A stretch of 64,000 nt of DNA. Origin: a virus. The notes under the pieces were generated by a model. The model saw only the letters and a program-made list of their open reading frames with translations. It had not been told where the DNA came from and did no database searches. Shown one piece after another: positions 8,300 to 16,100 of this stretch. The translations under genes and the position numbers were made by a program. Each line of letters starts with the position of its first letter. Position 1 is the first letter of the stretch. Where the stretch lies: IMG/VR virus record IMGVR_UViG_3300020474_000007, positions 1-64,000 of that record, one strand, 5' to 3'.

Positions 8300-8312
8300 T
8301 ATAGGAGAAAAG

Positions 8313-10646
8313 ATGCAAGACTACATACTTACAGTCAGAGATTATGAAGCAAAAAATAGAACATTGAGTTCTATTGAAAATTTTGCTGTAACTGATATTC
8401 TCAATATTGAGTCTACTCTTTCCTTTAGGTTTAAATGCAATGTAGAAACTCATAAATTAATACAAGATCAAATGAAAGAAGATATTGTTTGGTTAGAAAA
8501 ATTTAATAGACCTACATTATGTCTTTCTGCTTTTAAACAAGATGCAGGAGCTTTACAGTCACAGGTGGCACAAATTGAAAATTTACCTGATGGATCGAAT
8601 GTGGATATTGTTATTCTGGATGCTGGAGACGTTTTAAAAGATTTTGAAATATTTTCTGACAGAACACGCCCATGCGATCATTGCAGTGATGCATATGAAT
8701 CTAGAGTGAAATATACAGATTGGAATATACGTACAGATGTTCCAGACATATTTACATCATCTTATGGGCATCAAGTCTATTTTGATTTAGATTCATCGCA
8801 TGATCACCCTACTATGGTGGCTTGCATTGCGGCGGGTAACGACATGGGCTGGTCTAAAAAGTCGAGTATATATAGTTTAGATATAAACCAAACTTTGTAC
8901 AATGGATTGTATCTTGCCCCACAAATGATAAGGAATTGGCATCTAAGTAAGCCAGTAAATTCCTCTACTGGTTATCGCAATCCAACGGTAGTGATTATGT
9001 CCTTTTCTCTTGGACAAGCTAAGCCTGTCTTTGTTGGCACTGGTATGAATGCTAGTGGAATAGCTGCGTACGGTTTGCTTAATAAAGTTGGTGTCTCTGG
9101 AGTTTCTTATCGAGGAGTAGTATATCCTTTAGATAGTAGTGTTTCTGATATTCCTACTTACCTTCATTCTAAAAAAATAAATTTTACTTTATCGACAGAC
9201 AGAAATGGTACAAGTCCATTAAATAGAATTAATACGCAGGATACTTTTGGCGATATCACGCAGGCTCAAAAAACTCTTTTCAGAACTATGGCTGATACTG
9301 CTAATATCTTTTGTGTTTCATCAGCCGGTAATAATAGAGCTACAGTAGTAAATTCTGGTCATGCTGATTTTAGCAACAAGATTATTAGTTGGGACGGCAC
9401 TGAAGCATACTACAACCGCGCTAGAACCCCACAAGATATATCTAAAGTTTTTTCAATTGGGTCTATTGGCTCTGACAAAGAAAGAACCGTTGCTGAACAC
9501 TCAAATATCGGTCCAAATGTAGATCTGTACGCTCCCGGTGAAGACATAATTGTGTTTAAGGGAAAAAATCAATCTGGGGATGACTATACATCTAGCGACA
9601 CAATGGGGAAATCATTCGGAACTAGCTTTGCAACGCCACAGGTGGGCGGCATGATCGCTTGCTATCTTTCTAATAACAATCATAATGCTTCTTACGCTGC
9701 GGTTAGTGGTTGGTTGATGAGTCATGCTCAGCCTATGTTAAAACCATCTTATGATACCATCCCAGCAGAAAAACAAAACGATTCTATAAAGACTGATAGT
9801 TCGTCTTTTAACAGAGCTGCACATTACCCCGGATTAAAAGTAAGCTTGCCATCAAAAAATCCAGTTCTTCACAATCCTAGCCACTCCGATGTAATAGTTA
9901 ATCGCGGTGAGACTCAAGAGATAATTGCTGTTCCTGCTACTTACAGTTTCACCTCGCCGGATCAATCTTACATGATTGATGCTACTCAATCAGCATTAGT
10001 TGTGGCTTCTAGTGGAAGATTCTTCATGGGTTCAGCTAACTCAGATGTTGTAAGAAACGGTATGTTTACATCATATCCAAGTGGTCTTGGTTTAGGAAAA
10101 AGACATTACCTAATTTTTGATAAAGATAACAATCCCGATGTAGTTTATCAAGTAATGCAAGCTAGCCTAGAGGTAGATACTAAATTTTTAGGAGCTGGAT
10201 CTCCACACCCTTCTTCTGTCATGGGGATGTATTTTAAATATACAGACGATAACAATTTCTTAGCTTCACAAGTAACCACAAGCGGTATATTCTACAAGAC
10301 TAGGCTGTACGCATGTTCTGGTGGAGTCGAGTCAACATTGCATTCGACTCCGTATAGAAGCTATGCCCCTGCTACTCATAGAGGGGCTTTTGTTCAATCT
10401 ATGTATCACATAAATACAGGTACTAGTGAATATTATAGACACATTATTAACCGTTCTAATAAACTTGGTCAAACAAACAGTGTTTCGCCTCTCGTTGATT
10501 CTGCTTGGATCACTGTCTCTGCCGCAAACTCTCCACCCAATGGTAAGCCCGGACTATTTGTAGAGAGTCATGATCAAAATCAGCCTAATCCTTTAATTAG
10601 TTCATTTTCAAACGTGTTGTTGAATGATGACACTCAAAAACTATAA
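8313..10646 (+). CDS. Virion-associated subtilisin-like serine protease (S8)
   Basis: This 777-residue protein starts at the ATG at 8313, because a TATAGGAGAAAAG ribosome site precedes it; a longer frame back to 8187 would run into the upstream fibre gene. The subtilase core covers residues about 95-450. Asp103 is in 'VDIVILDAGD', His165 in 'HDHPTMVACIAAG', oxyanion Asn340 in 'SSAGNN' and the nucleophile Ser438 in 'GTSFATPQVGG', so the triad is intact. The N-terminal 90 residues may be an attachment or pro-domain. A beta-rich C-terminal region (about 560-777) looks fibre-like. The position between fibre genes suggests a tail-borne protease acting on host surface protein or on fibre maturation. 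No signal peptide is seen. Confidence 0.85.
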   Translation: MQDYILTVRDYEAKNRTLSSIENFAVTDILNIESTLSFRFKCNVETHKLIQDQMKEDIVWLEKFNRPTLCLSAFKQDAGALQSQVAQIENLPDGSNVDIVILDAGDVLKDFEIFSDRTRPCDHCSDAYESRVKYTDWNIRTDVPDIFTSSYGHQVYFDLDSSHDHPTMVACIAAGNDMGWSKKSSIYSLDINQTLYNGLYLAPQMIRNWHLSKPVNSSTGYRNPTVVIMSFSLGQAKPVFVGTGMNASGIAAYGLLNKVGVSGVSYRGVVYPLDSSVSDIPTYLHSKKINFTLSTDRNGTSPLNRINTQDTFGDITQAQKTLFRTMADTANIFCVSSAGNNRATVVNSGHADFSNKIISWDGTEAYYNRARTPQDISKVFSIGSIGSDKERTVAEHSNIGPNVDLYAPGEDIIVFKGKNQSGDDYTSSDTMGKSFGTSFATPQVGGMIACYLSNNNHNASYAAVSGWLMSHAQPMLKPSYDTIPAEKQNDSIKTDSSSFNRAAHYPGLKVSLPSKNPVLHNPSHSDVIVNRGETQEIIAVPATYSFTSPDQSYMIDATQSALVVASSGRFFMGSANSDVVRNGMFTSYPSGLGLGKRHYLIFDKDNNPDVVYQVMQASLEVDTKFLGAGSPHPSSVMGMYFKYTDDNNFLASQVTTSGIFYKTRLYACSGGVESTLHSTPYRSYAPATHRGAFVQSMYHINTGTSEYYRHIINRSNKLGQTNSVSPLVDSAWITVSAANSPPNGKPGLFVESHDQNQPNPLISSFSNVLLNDDTQKL

Positions 10647-10663
10647 TGTAGCAGGAGCATTTA

Positions 10664-10969
10664 ATGACTATAAAAATTAAATCTGAAGAACGCCACGTTA
10701 GTGATAATACCACTTTACAAAAAGGTGATATAGCGTATTCTTCTACTTTTCCACATAGCGTAAAGGTGGCATCTGAAAATAATCAAAGTTGGGCAACTAT
10801 AGAGCCTATTAGACCAGTAACTCAGTTTACTCCCAACAGTGATAATCAGGGTGGATTAGTTGGAACAATGTGTTTTGACAATAACTTCCTGTATATTAAA
10901 ACTGCATCTGGATGGAAAAGATTAGCTCTATCAGATATGCCATTCACATCCCCTGCGGTCCCAACATAA
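10664..10969 (+). CDS. Small structural-region protein
   Basis: This 101-residue protein follows the protease gene with an AGGAG ribosome site. The C-terminal part 'GTMCFDNNFLYIKTASGWKR' is a beta-hairpin-type motif that also occurs in the large fibre at 5024 ('GSVYYTDDNIYAYTSEGWKF'). The shared unit seems to be a common fibre or virion building block ending in 'GWK'. No enzymatic motif is visible. The TAA overlaps the ATG of the next gene. Probably a minor fibre component; this rests on the shared motif and location. Confidence 0.5.
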   Translation: MTIKIKSEERHVSDNTTLQKGDIAYSSTFPHSVKVASENNQSWATIEPIRPVTQFTPNSDNQGGLVGTMCFDNNFLYIKTASGWKRLALSDMPFTSPAVPT

Positions 10970-11454
10970 TGCCTATAAATGTACCACAATCTGTCTTTGA
11001 CAAATATTATGATGTAATAGATTCCACTTTTAATATATTTGGAGTCACCTGTCAACTTGTGTCTATAGAAAAGCGCGAAGTAATAGTGCATAATCCTGAC
11101 AACAATCTTCCAGACATCAATTCAATCAATGATCACAGGAGAGGCGGGGGTGATCGTAATCGTGGAACTAAAACCATTAAAGAAGTAGAAGTATTAACTG
11201 ACATAAAATTAAAAGTTTATTGGGATTCTAAACAGTGGGTTGGAGCTACTGACACAATTAAAACAGCTGATGGGGCCATACAAACAATTGGGCTTATGAC
11301 AGACTTGGCTACTGTATTAAATTCTAAACAATTAATAGTACACAAAGGCATAAAAGATAAAAAAGAGATGAGGTTTGAGAGAAGTGGAGAACATATTCCA
11401 GTAGGGTTAAAGCAAGATAGATATTTTGCATGTTTCTGGAAAAGAGTACAATGA
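10969..11454 (+). CDS. Putative neck/tail completion protein
   Basis: The start at 10969 (TAATG overlap with the preceding stop) gives 161 residues beginning 'MPINVPQSVFDKYYDVIDST'; a longer frame starting inside the previous gene is less likely. The protein has a conserved-looking 'SINDHRRGGGDRNRG' loop, a 'LKVYWDSKQWVG' strand and a C-terminal 'GLKQDRYFACFWKRV'. It lies in a run of three mid-sized genes directly before the tail-tube candidate, where siphoviruses carry head-tail joining and tail completion proteins. I do not recognise a named family. The role is inferred from gene order. Confidence 0.45.
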   Translation: MPINVPQSVFDKYYDVIDSTFNIFGVTCQLVSIEKREVIVHNPDNNLPDINSINDHRRGGGDRNRGTKTIKEVEVLTDIKLKVYWDSKQWVGATDTIKTADGAIQTIGLMTDLATVLNSKQLIVHKGIKDKKEMRFERSGEHIPVGLKQDRYFACFWKRVQ

Positions 11455-12086
11455 TAAGCATAGAGTTAAAGGAAAGCATTGGCGTAATAGGGAATAAAAT
11501 AAAACAAGCTTTTGCAGAGGAGATTAATACCTTAGTTAAAAAGCGAGAAAAAAATATATTAAGTCAATGCAAAGATTTGGTATCTGCTTGGATAATATCT
11601 CAACCAGAAGTACAATCTTTAAATGATCATTCTGTAGGGTCTTTAGCTGGACAGTTTGGTTTACACCCCGGTCAAGATTTAATAGCAACAAAAGAAATTG
11701 TTGACGCTGTAGAAAGTTCTGTGCAAGTTAAGTTCATTCCTTTCGACAAGAAATTAAATGGAGGATTTTTCGTATATTTTCAACCTAGTAATTTTCAAAA
11801 TTTATTATCACTCGGCTCAGGACATGTGGTAGATAGCTCGTCTGACTTACACTGGCTCGATTGGCTTTTAACTCAAGGGGATACTATTATTGTGGTTGGA
11901 TATTCATACAACCCTGAATCTGGGATAGGTAGATCTGGTTTAGGAAGTATGACTGATGGTGGATCTTTTAGAATACCTCCCCAGTTTTCTGGAAATGTAG
12001 ACAATAACTTTATTACTAGAGCCTTGATTGGCAGTATGCAAGAAGGTCAAATAGCAGATATTTTCAAGAAGGAATTAGGTATCTAA
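11451..12086 (+). CDS. Putative tail completion/neck protein
   Basis: This 211-residue protein starts at 11451 in an ATGA overlap with the previous stop. A helical N-terminus ('SIELKESIGVIGNKIKQAFA', then 'INTLVKKREKNILSQCKDLV') precedes a beta-rich part with 'LHWLDWLLTQGDTIIVVGYS' and 'GRSGLGSMTDGGSFRIPP'. The latter Gly-rich motif with 'F-R-I-P-P-x-F-x-G' recalls neck or tail terminator-type proteins of marine phages. Tight coupling to both neighbours indicates co-assembly. No catalytic residues are evident and the function is inferred. Confidence 0.45.
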   Translation: MISIELKESIGVIGNKIKQAFAEEINTLVKKREKNILSQCKDLVSAWIISQPEVQSLNDHSVGSLAGQFGLHPGQDLIATKEIVDAVESSVQVKFIPFDKKLNGGFFVYFQPSNFQNLLSLGSGHVVDSSSDLHWLDWLLTQGDTIIVVGYSYNPESGIGRSGLGSMTDGGSFRIPPQFSGNVDNNFITRALIGSMQEGQIADIFKKELGI

Positions 12087-12087
12087 A

Positions 12088-13053
12088 ATGGCTGATAGTT
12101 TTAATCTCAAAGGCTTTGATAGTGTCTTCAGCTCATCTCTAAATAATGAGCTACAGGACAATTTGATCGAATTCTTCGATTGGGGTTTGCTTAAAAAAGG
12201 TAACTATTTTAATGTAGATCTTAATGAACAGTCTATGGACGGAGAAGACTACAGTAAATTAACCATGTCTACCAATCCTAACTTTTCTGCTGGTAAAGCT
12301 TGGCAGGGGTTTAGAAAGAATTGGATATGGCAAAGCGGCATAACAAGCTCTGCTGGAGATCCTGCTCCTCTGGTTGGAACCGACCCCCTTGTTCCGGGGA
12401 TATCTGGAGTGTATGTGGACAGCACTTTTTATCCCTCAGATACCACTGGAGCCTATGCCCACAAAGTAGATTATTTTAACGGTAGAGTAGTGTTTGACAA
12501 CCCTATACCTACAGGAAGTCTAGTACAGGCAGAATTTAGTTATAAATATATAAATGTAGTATATGCTAATAATTTACCATTTATAAGAGAATTACAGTAC
12601 AGGTCTCTAGAAGACGCTCAGCCCAATGAGGATCTCGTACCAGCGGAGATGAGGGTACAACTACCAGCTATAGCCATAGAAATCGTCCCCCGCAGAACGT
12701 TCAAAGGATATGCTATCGGGGGTGGTCAATATGTGTATACAGATGTGTTGTTCCACTGTTTAGCAGAGAATGAGTTCACAAGGAACCAGCTGGTAGACAT
12801 AGTATCTTTTCAGAACGACAAGACAATATTCCTGTTTAATAGCAATAGTGTAGCCAAAAGTGGTGATTTTCCCCTAGATGGCTATGGATATCCAGTTCCT
12901 AGCGCTCTGAGATACCCTGATTTAGTGACAAAACATGCGGGGAACGTGGTGTTCCTCCAAAACAATATAGTAACTGGCATGAACACTATCAATAGCAATT
13001 TTTACGCTGCGACAGTGAGAACCACTGCGGAACTCATTAAAGCAACTATATGA
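12088..13053 (+). CDS. Structural protein of the neck/tail region
   Basis: This 321-residue, beta-rich protein starts two bases after the previous stop; AAGGA at 12069-12073 may serve as its ribosome site. Recognisable patches are 'SSLNNELQDNLIEFFDWGLL' near the N-terminus, 'YFNGRVVFDNPIPTGSLVQA' (a strand-turn motif common in virion proteins) and a C-terminal 'HAGNVVFLQNNIVTGMN'. Gene order (before the tube) would fit a tail terminator or neck protein, but the protein is longer than a typical terminator. I do not recognise the family. Confidence 0.5.
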   Translation: MADSFNLKGFDSVFSSSLNNELQDNLIEFFDWGLLKKGNYFNVDLNEQSMDGEDYSKLTMSTNPNFSAGKAWQGFRKNWIWQSGITSSAGDPAPLVGTDPLVPGISGVYVDSTFYPSDTTGAYAHKVDYFNGRVVFDNPIPTGSLVQAEFSYKYINVVYANNLPFIRELQYRSLEDAQPNEDLVPAEMRVQLPAIAIEIVPRRTFKGYAIGGGQYVYTDVLFHCLAENEFTRNQLVDIVSFQNDKTIFLFNSNSVAKSGDFPLDGYGYPVPSALRYPDLVTKHAGNVVFLQNNIVTGMNTINSNFYAATVRTTAELIKATI

Positions 13054-13061
13054 TAGTTTTT

Positions 13062-13072
13062 GTGTATAAATA
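13062..13072 (+). promoter_or_regulatory. Candidate T4-class late promoter before tail tube gene
   Basis: GTGTATAAATA lies in the 53-base intergenic gap before 13107, with the TATAAATA core at 13065-13072, 34 bases before the ATG. It is identical to the element at 2665-2675. A dedicated late promoter fits the high copy number needed for a tail tube protein. Promoter activity is inferred from sequence identity with the T4 late consensus. Confidence 0.5.
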
Positions 13073-13106
13073 AATAGATTTTCTTACCACTGAAGGAGAG
13101 TTTATA

Positions 13107-14231
13107 ATGCCCAATCAAAGAATTTTCTACGCCTGCCAAGCAGTTGCGATTGAAGCCCCGCAAGCAGGCGGGACTGTAGAAGTCGCTCATGGTGTGCAGA
13201 GCGTTGGAGTTACCACTAATTTTAGCCTTGAACAAGCTTTTGAATTAGGTCAGATTCAAATTTATGAAAATATTGAAGGTGTGCCTGATATTGAGGTGAC
13301 TTTAGAAAAAGTTCTCGATGGCTATCCACTGCTATTTTTCTTAGCCACAAGAGGCGCTGGCCTTTCTGCTACCCTTGTAGAACGATCAAAACTGCGATGT
13401 AATGTTGGTTTGGGCATTTTCGATGACGGTGTAGACGTTGTTGGTACTGATGGAGCTGGTGGCACTCAAAATGCAAACGCAGAAGTTATTGCTTCTGGTA
13501 TGTATATGAGTAGTGTTGCTTATAATATTAATACTGATGGCAATCACACTGAAAGTATCTCCTTGGTGGGAAATCAAAAAACTTGGAATTCCTCGCCTGT
13601 TCTTGTAACTCAAGCTAGAGTTCAAGCTGCCTTCCACGAAGGAGGCGGTCCTTCCAACGTTGGTGGTGATATACCTCATAATAATAAAGCTGGACAACTT
13701 CACGGTGGTATTCAACGTAGAGAAAATGTAAACTGGGCAGCTTCAATTCTTCCTGCTAGTATTATCAGGGCTATTGATCCCCTTCATAAAGCCGTCACGG
13801 ACGTTGCTTATAATCCTGTTGTTAATAATAACACTGACACCGATGGGAAACCTATCGCTCATGTTCAGAGCATCTCCATCAGTACTGATTTTAGTAGAGA
13901 AGATATCAATGAACTTGGTCGTAAAGCCCCTTACTATCGTTCACCTAACTTCCCGATTGAGGTTACTTGTGATATTGAGGTTCTTTCTACAGATGGCGAT
14001 TGGGTACAAGCTTTTGAAGAAGGTTATCTAACTGGCGTAAATGCTGGTAATAATACTCCAGAAGAAACAATTACAATTACTTTAGACGATGGAACCAAGT
14101 TTGAACTTGGAGCTAAGAACAGACTTTCTTCAGTTTCTTACGGCGGCGGCGATGCTGGTGGTGGAAATGCTACTATGACATTTAGTTATTCGACGTTTAA
14201 TGACTTGACGGTAACTTCGCCTACTCAATAG
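13107..14231 (+). CDS. Probable major tail tube protein
   Basis: This 374-residue protein has a very good GAAGGAGAG ribosome site and its own late-promoter-like element. The N-terminal half carries 'VGVTTNFSLEQAFELGQIQI' and 'GVPDIEVTLEKVLDGYPLLF', the strand pattern of tail tube-type subunits. A second half ('IQSISISTDFSR'-like strands at residues about 252-300) repeats the style, so it may be a two-lobed tube subunit. It precedes the tail-assembly-chaperone-like genes and tape measure, the expected gene order for siphophages. Its N-terminal residues have no signal. A sheath role is less likely, since no sheath hallmark is visible. Confidence 0.65.
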   Translation: MPNQRIFYACQAVAIEAPQAGGTVEVAHGVQSVGVTTNFSLEQAFELGQIQIYENIEGVPDIEVTLEKVLDGYPLLFFLATRGAGLSATLVERSKLRCNVGLGIFDDGVDVVGTDGAGGTQNANAEVIASGMYMSSVAYNINTDGNHTESISLVGNQKTWNSSPVLVTQARVQAAFHEGGGPSNVGGDIPHNNKAGQLHGGIQRRENVNWAASILPASIIRAIDPLHKAVTDVAYNPVVNNNTDTDGKPIAHVQSISISTDFSREDINELGRKAPYYRSPNFPIEVTCDIEVLSTDGDWVQAFEEGYLTGVNAGNNTPEETITITLDDGTKFELGAKNRLSSVSYGGGDAGGGNATMTFSYSTFNDLTVTSPTQ

Positions 14232-14268
14232 TTATAAAAACTTTAACAAATTTTACAGGAGAATTAAT

Positions 14269-14607
14269 ATGGCATGGGCAGGCAACAGCGGAATCGCTGA
14301 CAATTTGTTTACCGGAGCAACGATTAGCAACGGTGCAGTTACTATCCCCAGTGGCACAATTACTAGTTATATTCCTACAGACCTTGATGTAGCTAACGAC
14401 GCTGATGGTGGCGCATCTGAGTTTGTTTTTGGAATGTGCGAAACGCTAAGTACTAAGGTTGCAGCTGCTAGTCTAACTGATGTAACTGCTTCTACTACAT
14501 CGACGCTAGCTGGTAGCACACTTACTAAGACTTATTCATTTACTGTCAAACTAAACTTCAACGAGTCAGCTAATATTGGCAACTTGAACGTTCAAAGTAA
14601 TACGTAA
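14269..14607 (+). CDS. Small tail-associated structural protein
   Basis: This 112-residue, beta-rich, Ser/Thr/Ala-rich protein is preceded by a strong ACAGGAGAATTAAT ribosome site. Patches include 'NLFTGATISNGAVTIPSGTI', 'FVFGMCETLSTKVAAASL' and a final 'TYSFTVKLNFNESANIGNLN'. Only one Cys and no long helix are present. It is placed directly after the tube gene and is probably co-expressed with it at high level. It could be an accessory tail decoration or tube protein. I do not recognise a named family. Confidence 0.5.
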   Translation: MAWAGNSGIADNLFTGATISNGAVTIPSGTITSYIPTDLDVANDADGGASEFVFGMCETLSTKVAAASLTDVTASTTSTLAGSTLTKTYSFTVKLNFNESANIGNLNVQSNT

Positions 14608-14643
14608 GCAAATAAGTTTTTTGGATTCAAAAGGACTAAAACA

Positions 14644-14687
14644 ATGATTAACTCCCGCTAATGAGGTTTTGTAGTGAAACAGCATGA
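14644..14687 (+). promoter_or_regulatory. Two overlapping leader micro-ORFs before the chaperone genes
   Basis: AAGGA at 14631-14635 is placed 8 bases before an ATG that opens a 5-codon frame, MINSR (14644-14661). Its TAA overlaps a second ATG (TAATG) opening an 8-codon frame, MRFCSETA (14661-14687), which runs across the GTG start of the gene at 14674. The codons of the first leader lie on the 5' arm of the hairpin described at 14650-14700, so ribosomes on the leader would keep that hairpin open. The regulatory reading is inference. Confidence 0.4.
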
Positions 14688-14700
14688 ACGGGAGTTTTTT
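14650..14700 (+). terminator. Hairpin with T-tract overlapping the start of the next gene (attenuator candidate)
   Basis: AACTCCCG (14650-14657) pairs perfectly over 8 bp with CGGGAGTT (14689-14696), followed by TTTTATTT. The 31-base loop holds a second weak stem (GTTT 14666-14669 with AAAC 14677-14680). The 3' arm and T-tract are codons 6-10 of the gene at 14674. The form is that of an intrinsic terminator between the abundant tail tube transcripts and the low-level chaperone/tape-measure genes. The long loop lowers confidence. Confidence 0.45.
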
Positions 14701-15699
14701 ATTTCTAGTGTCAGATATGGTGTGGTAAGCGTAGAAGATCTAGAAATAATCCCATTGACGATAGATCAGTCATTTAAAGCTTCGCAAGTTTATGAGAAGG
14801 CTTACCATCAGGCTTTCTTGGATGAAGTTATGACTGAGGAAGAAATGTTGGACTTTATGATGGAAAAAGAAATATGGTCTTACGAAGATGATATAGCAAT
14901 CAAAGGTCTTGAAAAGGATATTTCTAAATTAAAAGAACAAATATATTTACAAAGACATGATTCTAAAAAAGTGAGACATGCTAGGGCTTTTTTGAGAGCG
15001 GGAGAAAAACAAATAGATAATAAGCTAGCTATTAAACATACTCACTTTGTTCACACGGCAGAGGGTGTAGCGTCTGCTGAAAAAATGGCTTGGACTATTA
15101 CCAATACTACATACAAGGATGGTAAACTTTATGATTTTGATGAATTCTCTATAGATTATATATTGTCTGAATGGCAAAAGACTTTGATTCCAGAATACAA
15201 CATCAGAGATCTTGCTAGAAATGAACCTTGGAAATCATTGTGGGTTGTTAGAGAAAAAGCGGGATGTGATTTGTTTTATAAAAGAGATGGTCAAGAGCTT
15301 ACAATCAATCAAAAAAATTTAATAATGTGGTCACAGATGTATGATAACATACAAGAGTCTGTAGATTGCCCATCAGATGATGTTATTGAAGATGACGATA
15401 TGTTAGACGGTTGGTTCATAGTGCAGAGGAAAAAGAGAGAAAAAGAAAAATTAGAACAAGAAGTGGATCAAATGAATCCCAAAATTGCAAATTCTGACGA
15501 AGTATTTTTAGTAAACAATAAAGAGCCGGATGCAAGAGTCGCCACTTTGAATGATCGAAGAGCAAATGCGCGTAAAAGAGCCAGAATGAACGTATTAAAA
15601 GAAAAGGGGGAAGTACAGACAGGAGCTTTTCCAGATGAAATCATGGACATGAAGAACAGACAGAGTGAATCTTTTAAGGATAAATTTACAAGGAGTTAA
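14674..15699 (+). CDS. Tail assembly chaperone-like protein (long paralogue)
   Basis: This 341-residue charged, helical protein starts at a GTG (14674) with TGAGG 8 bases upstream; no better upstream ATG exists. Residues about 35-140 ('VMTEEEMLDFMMEKEIW', 'KLKEQIYLQRHDSKKVRHAR', 'HTAEGVASAEKMAWTI') follow the same layout as the protein at 16078 ('VMTKKELEKFMKEHGIWDE', 'YEKQLYVRGKNGK', 'QNTAESLADNERFDFLV'), indicating distant paralogues. Both precede the tape measure, where tail assembly chaperones lie. The Lys/Glu-rich C-terminus (about 250-341) is unique to this copy. Its first codons lie inside a terminator-like hairpin, suggesting controlled expression. Chaperone function is inferred from position and coiled, charged composition. 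Confidence 0.55.
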   Translation: MKQHEREFFISSVRYGVVSVEDLEIIPLTIDQSFKASQVYEKAYHQAFLDEVMTEEEMLDFMMEKEIWSYEDDIAIKGLEKDISKLKEQIYLQRHDSKKVRHARAFLRAGEKQIDNKLAIKHTHFVHTAEGVASAEKMAWTITNTTYKDGKLYDFDEFSIDYILSEWQKTLIPEYNIRDLARNEPWKSLWVVREKAGCDLFYKRDGQELTINQKNLIMWSQMYDNIQESVDCPSDDVIEDDDMLDGWFIVQRKKREKEKLEQEVDQMNPKIANSDEVFLVNNKEPDARVATLNDRRANARKRARMNVLKEKGEVQTGAFPDEIMDMKNRQSESFKDKFTRS

Positions 15700-15701
15700 C
15701 G

Positions 15702-16100
15702 ATGGGTGATCTATCAGAGTTTGTAAATAATCGCGGTCAATACAAAAAAGCTAGAGAAGAAAAGTATAAATTGGACTCTAGAGACCGTCTTTCTAAAATA
15801 CTAAAAAAGAAAATTCAAACCACAATGATTGGTGCTTTGAGTAGTATAGAGCAACATCTCGGATTTTTGTGGACAAATCAGAATGGAGAATTGACAGAAG
15901 ATCAAAAGAAGTTATTAGAATTATACAACATGGTTCGTTCTGAGATATTAGACAGGGGAAACAATCAAGCTAGAAACATTGATGCAGAGCTGTCTCAATA
16001 TGAAGTAGAATGGTTAAGATACACTATGATCATGCCAGTAGTAACAAAAATTGAAACTAAAACAGAGGAGGATCAAAATGATTCAGGACAAGGAAACTAA
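15702..16100 (+). CDS. Tail assembly chaperone-like small protein
   Basis: This 132-residue, strongly helical protein starts two bases after the previous stop with an AAGGAG site. The N-terminus is basic ('NRGQYKKAREEKYKLDSRDR', then 'LSKILKKKIQTTMIGA') and the C-terminus is acidic ('ETKTEEDQNDSGQGN'). Its end overlaps the start of the next gene by 23 bases in another frame. Its place between two paralogous chaperone-like genes and before the tape measure suggests it belongs to the same tail-assembly complex. No catalytic motif is visible and the family is not recognised. Confidence 0.5.
   Translation: MGDLSEFVNNRGQYKKAREEKYKLDSRDRLSKILKKKIQTTMIGALSSIEQHLGFLWTNQNGELTEDQKKLLELYNMVRSEILDRGNNQARNIDAELSQYEVEWLRYTMIMPVVTKIETKTEEDQNDSGQGN

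Noticed and set aside
8187-8312. Longer start for the subtilisin-like protease
   Set aside because: It would overlap the upstream fibre gene by 113 bases and lacks a ribosome site, whereas AGGAGAAAAG precedes the ATG at 8313.
10912-10968. Upstream extension of the gene at 10969
   Set aside because: It lies inside the preceding gene; the TAATG junction at 10967-10971 is the typical coupling start.
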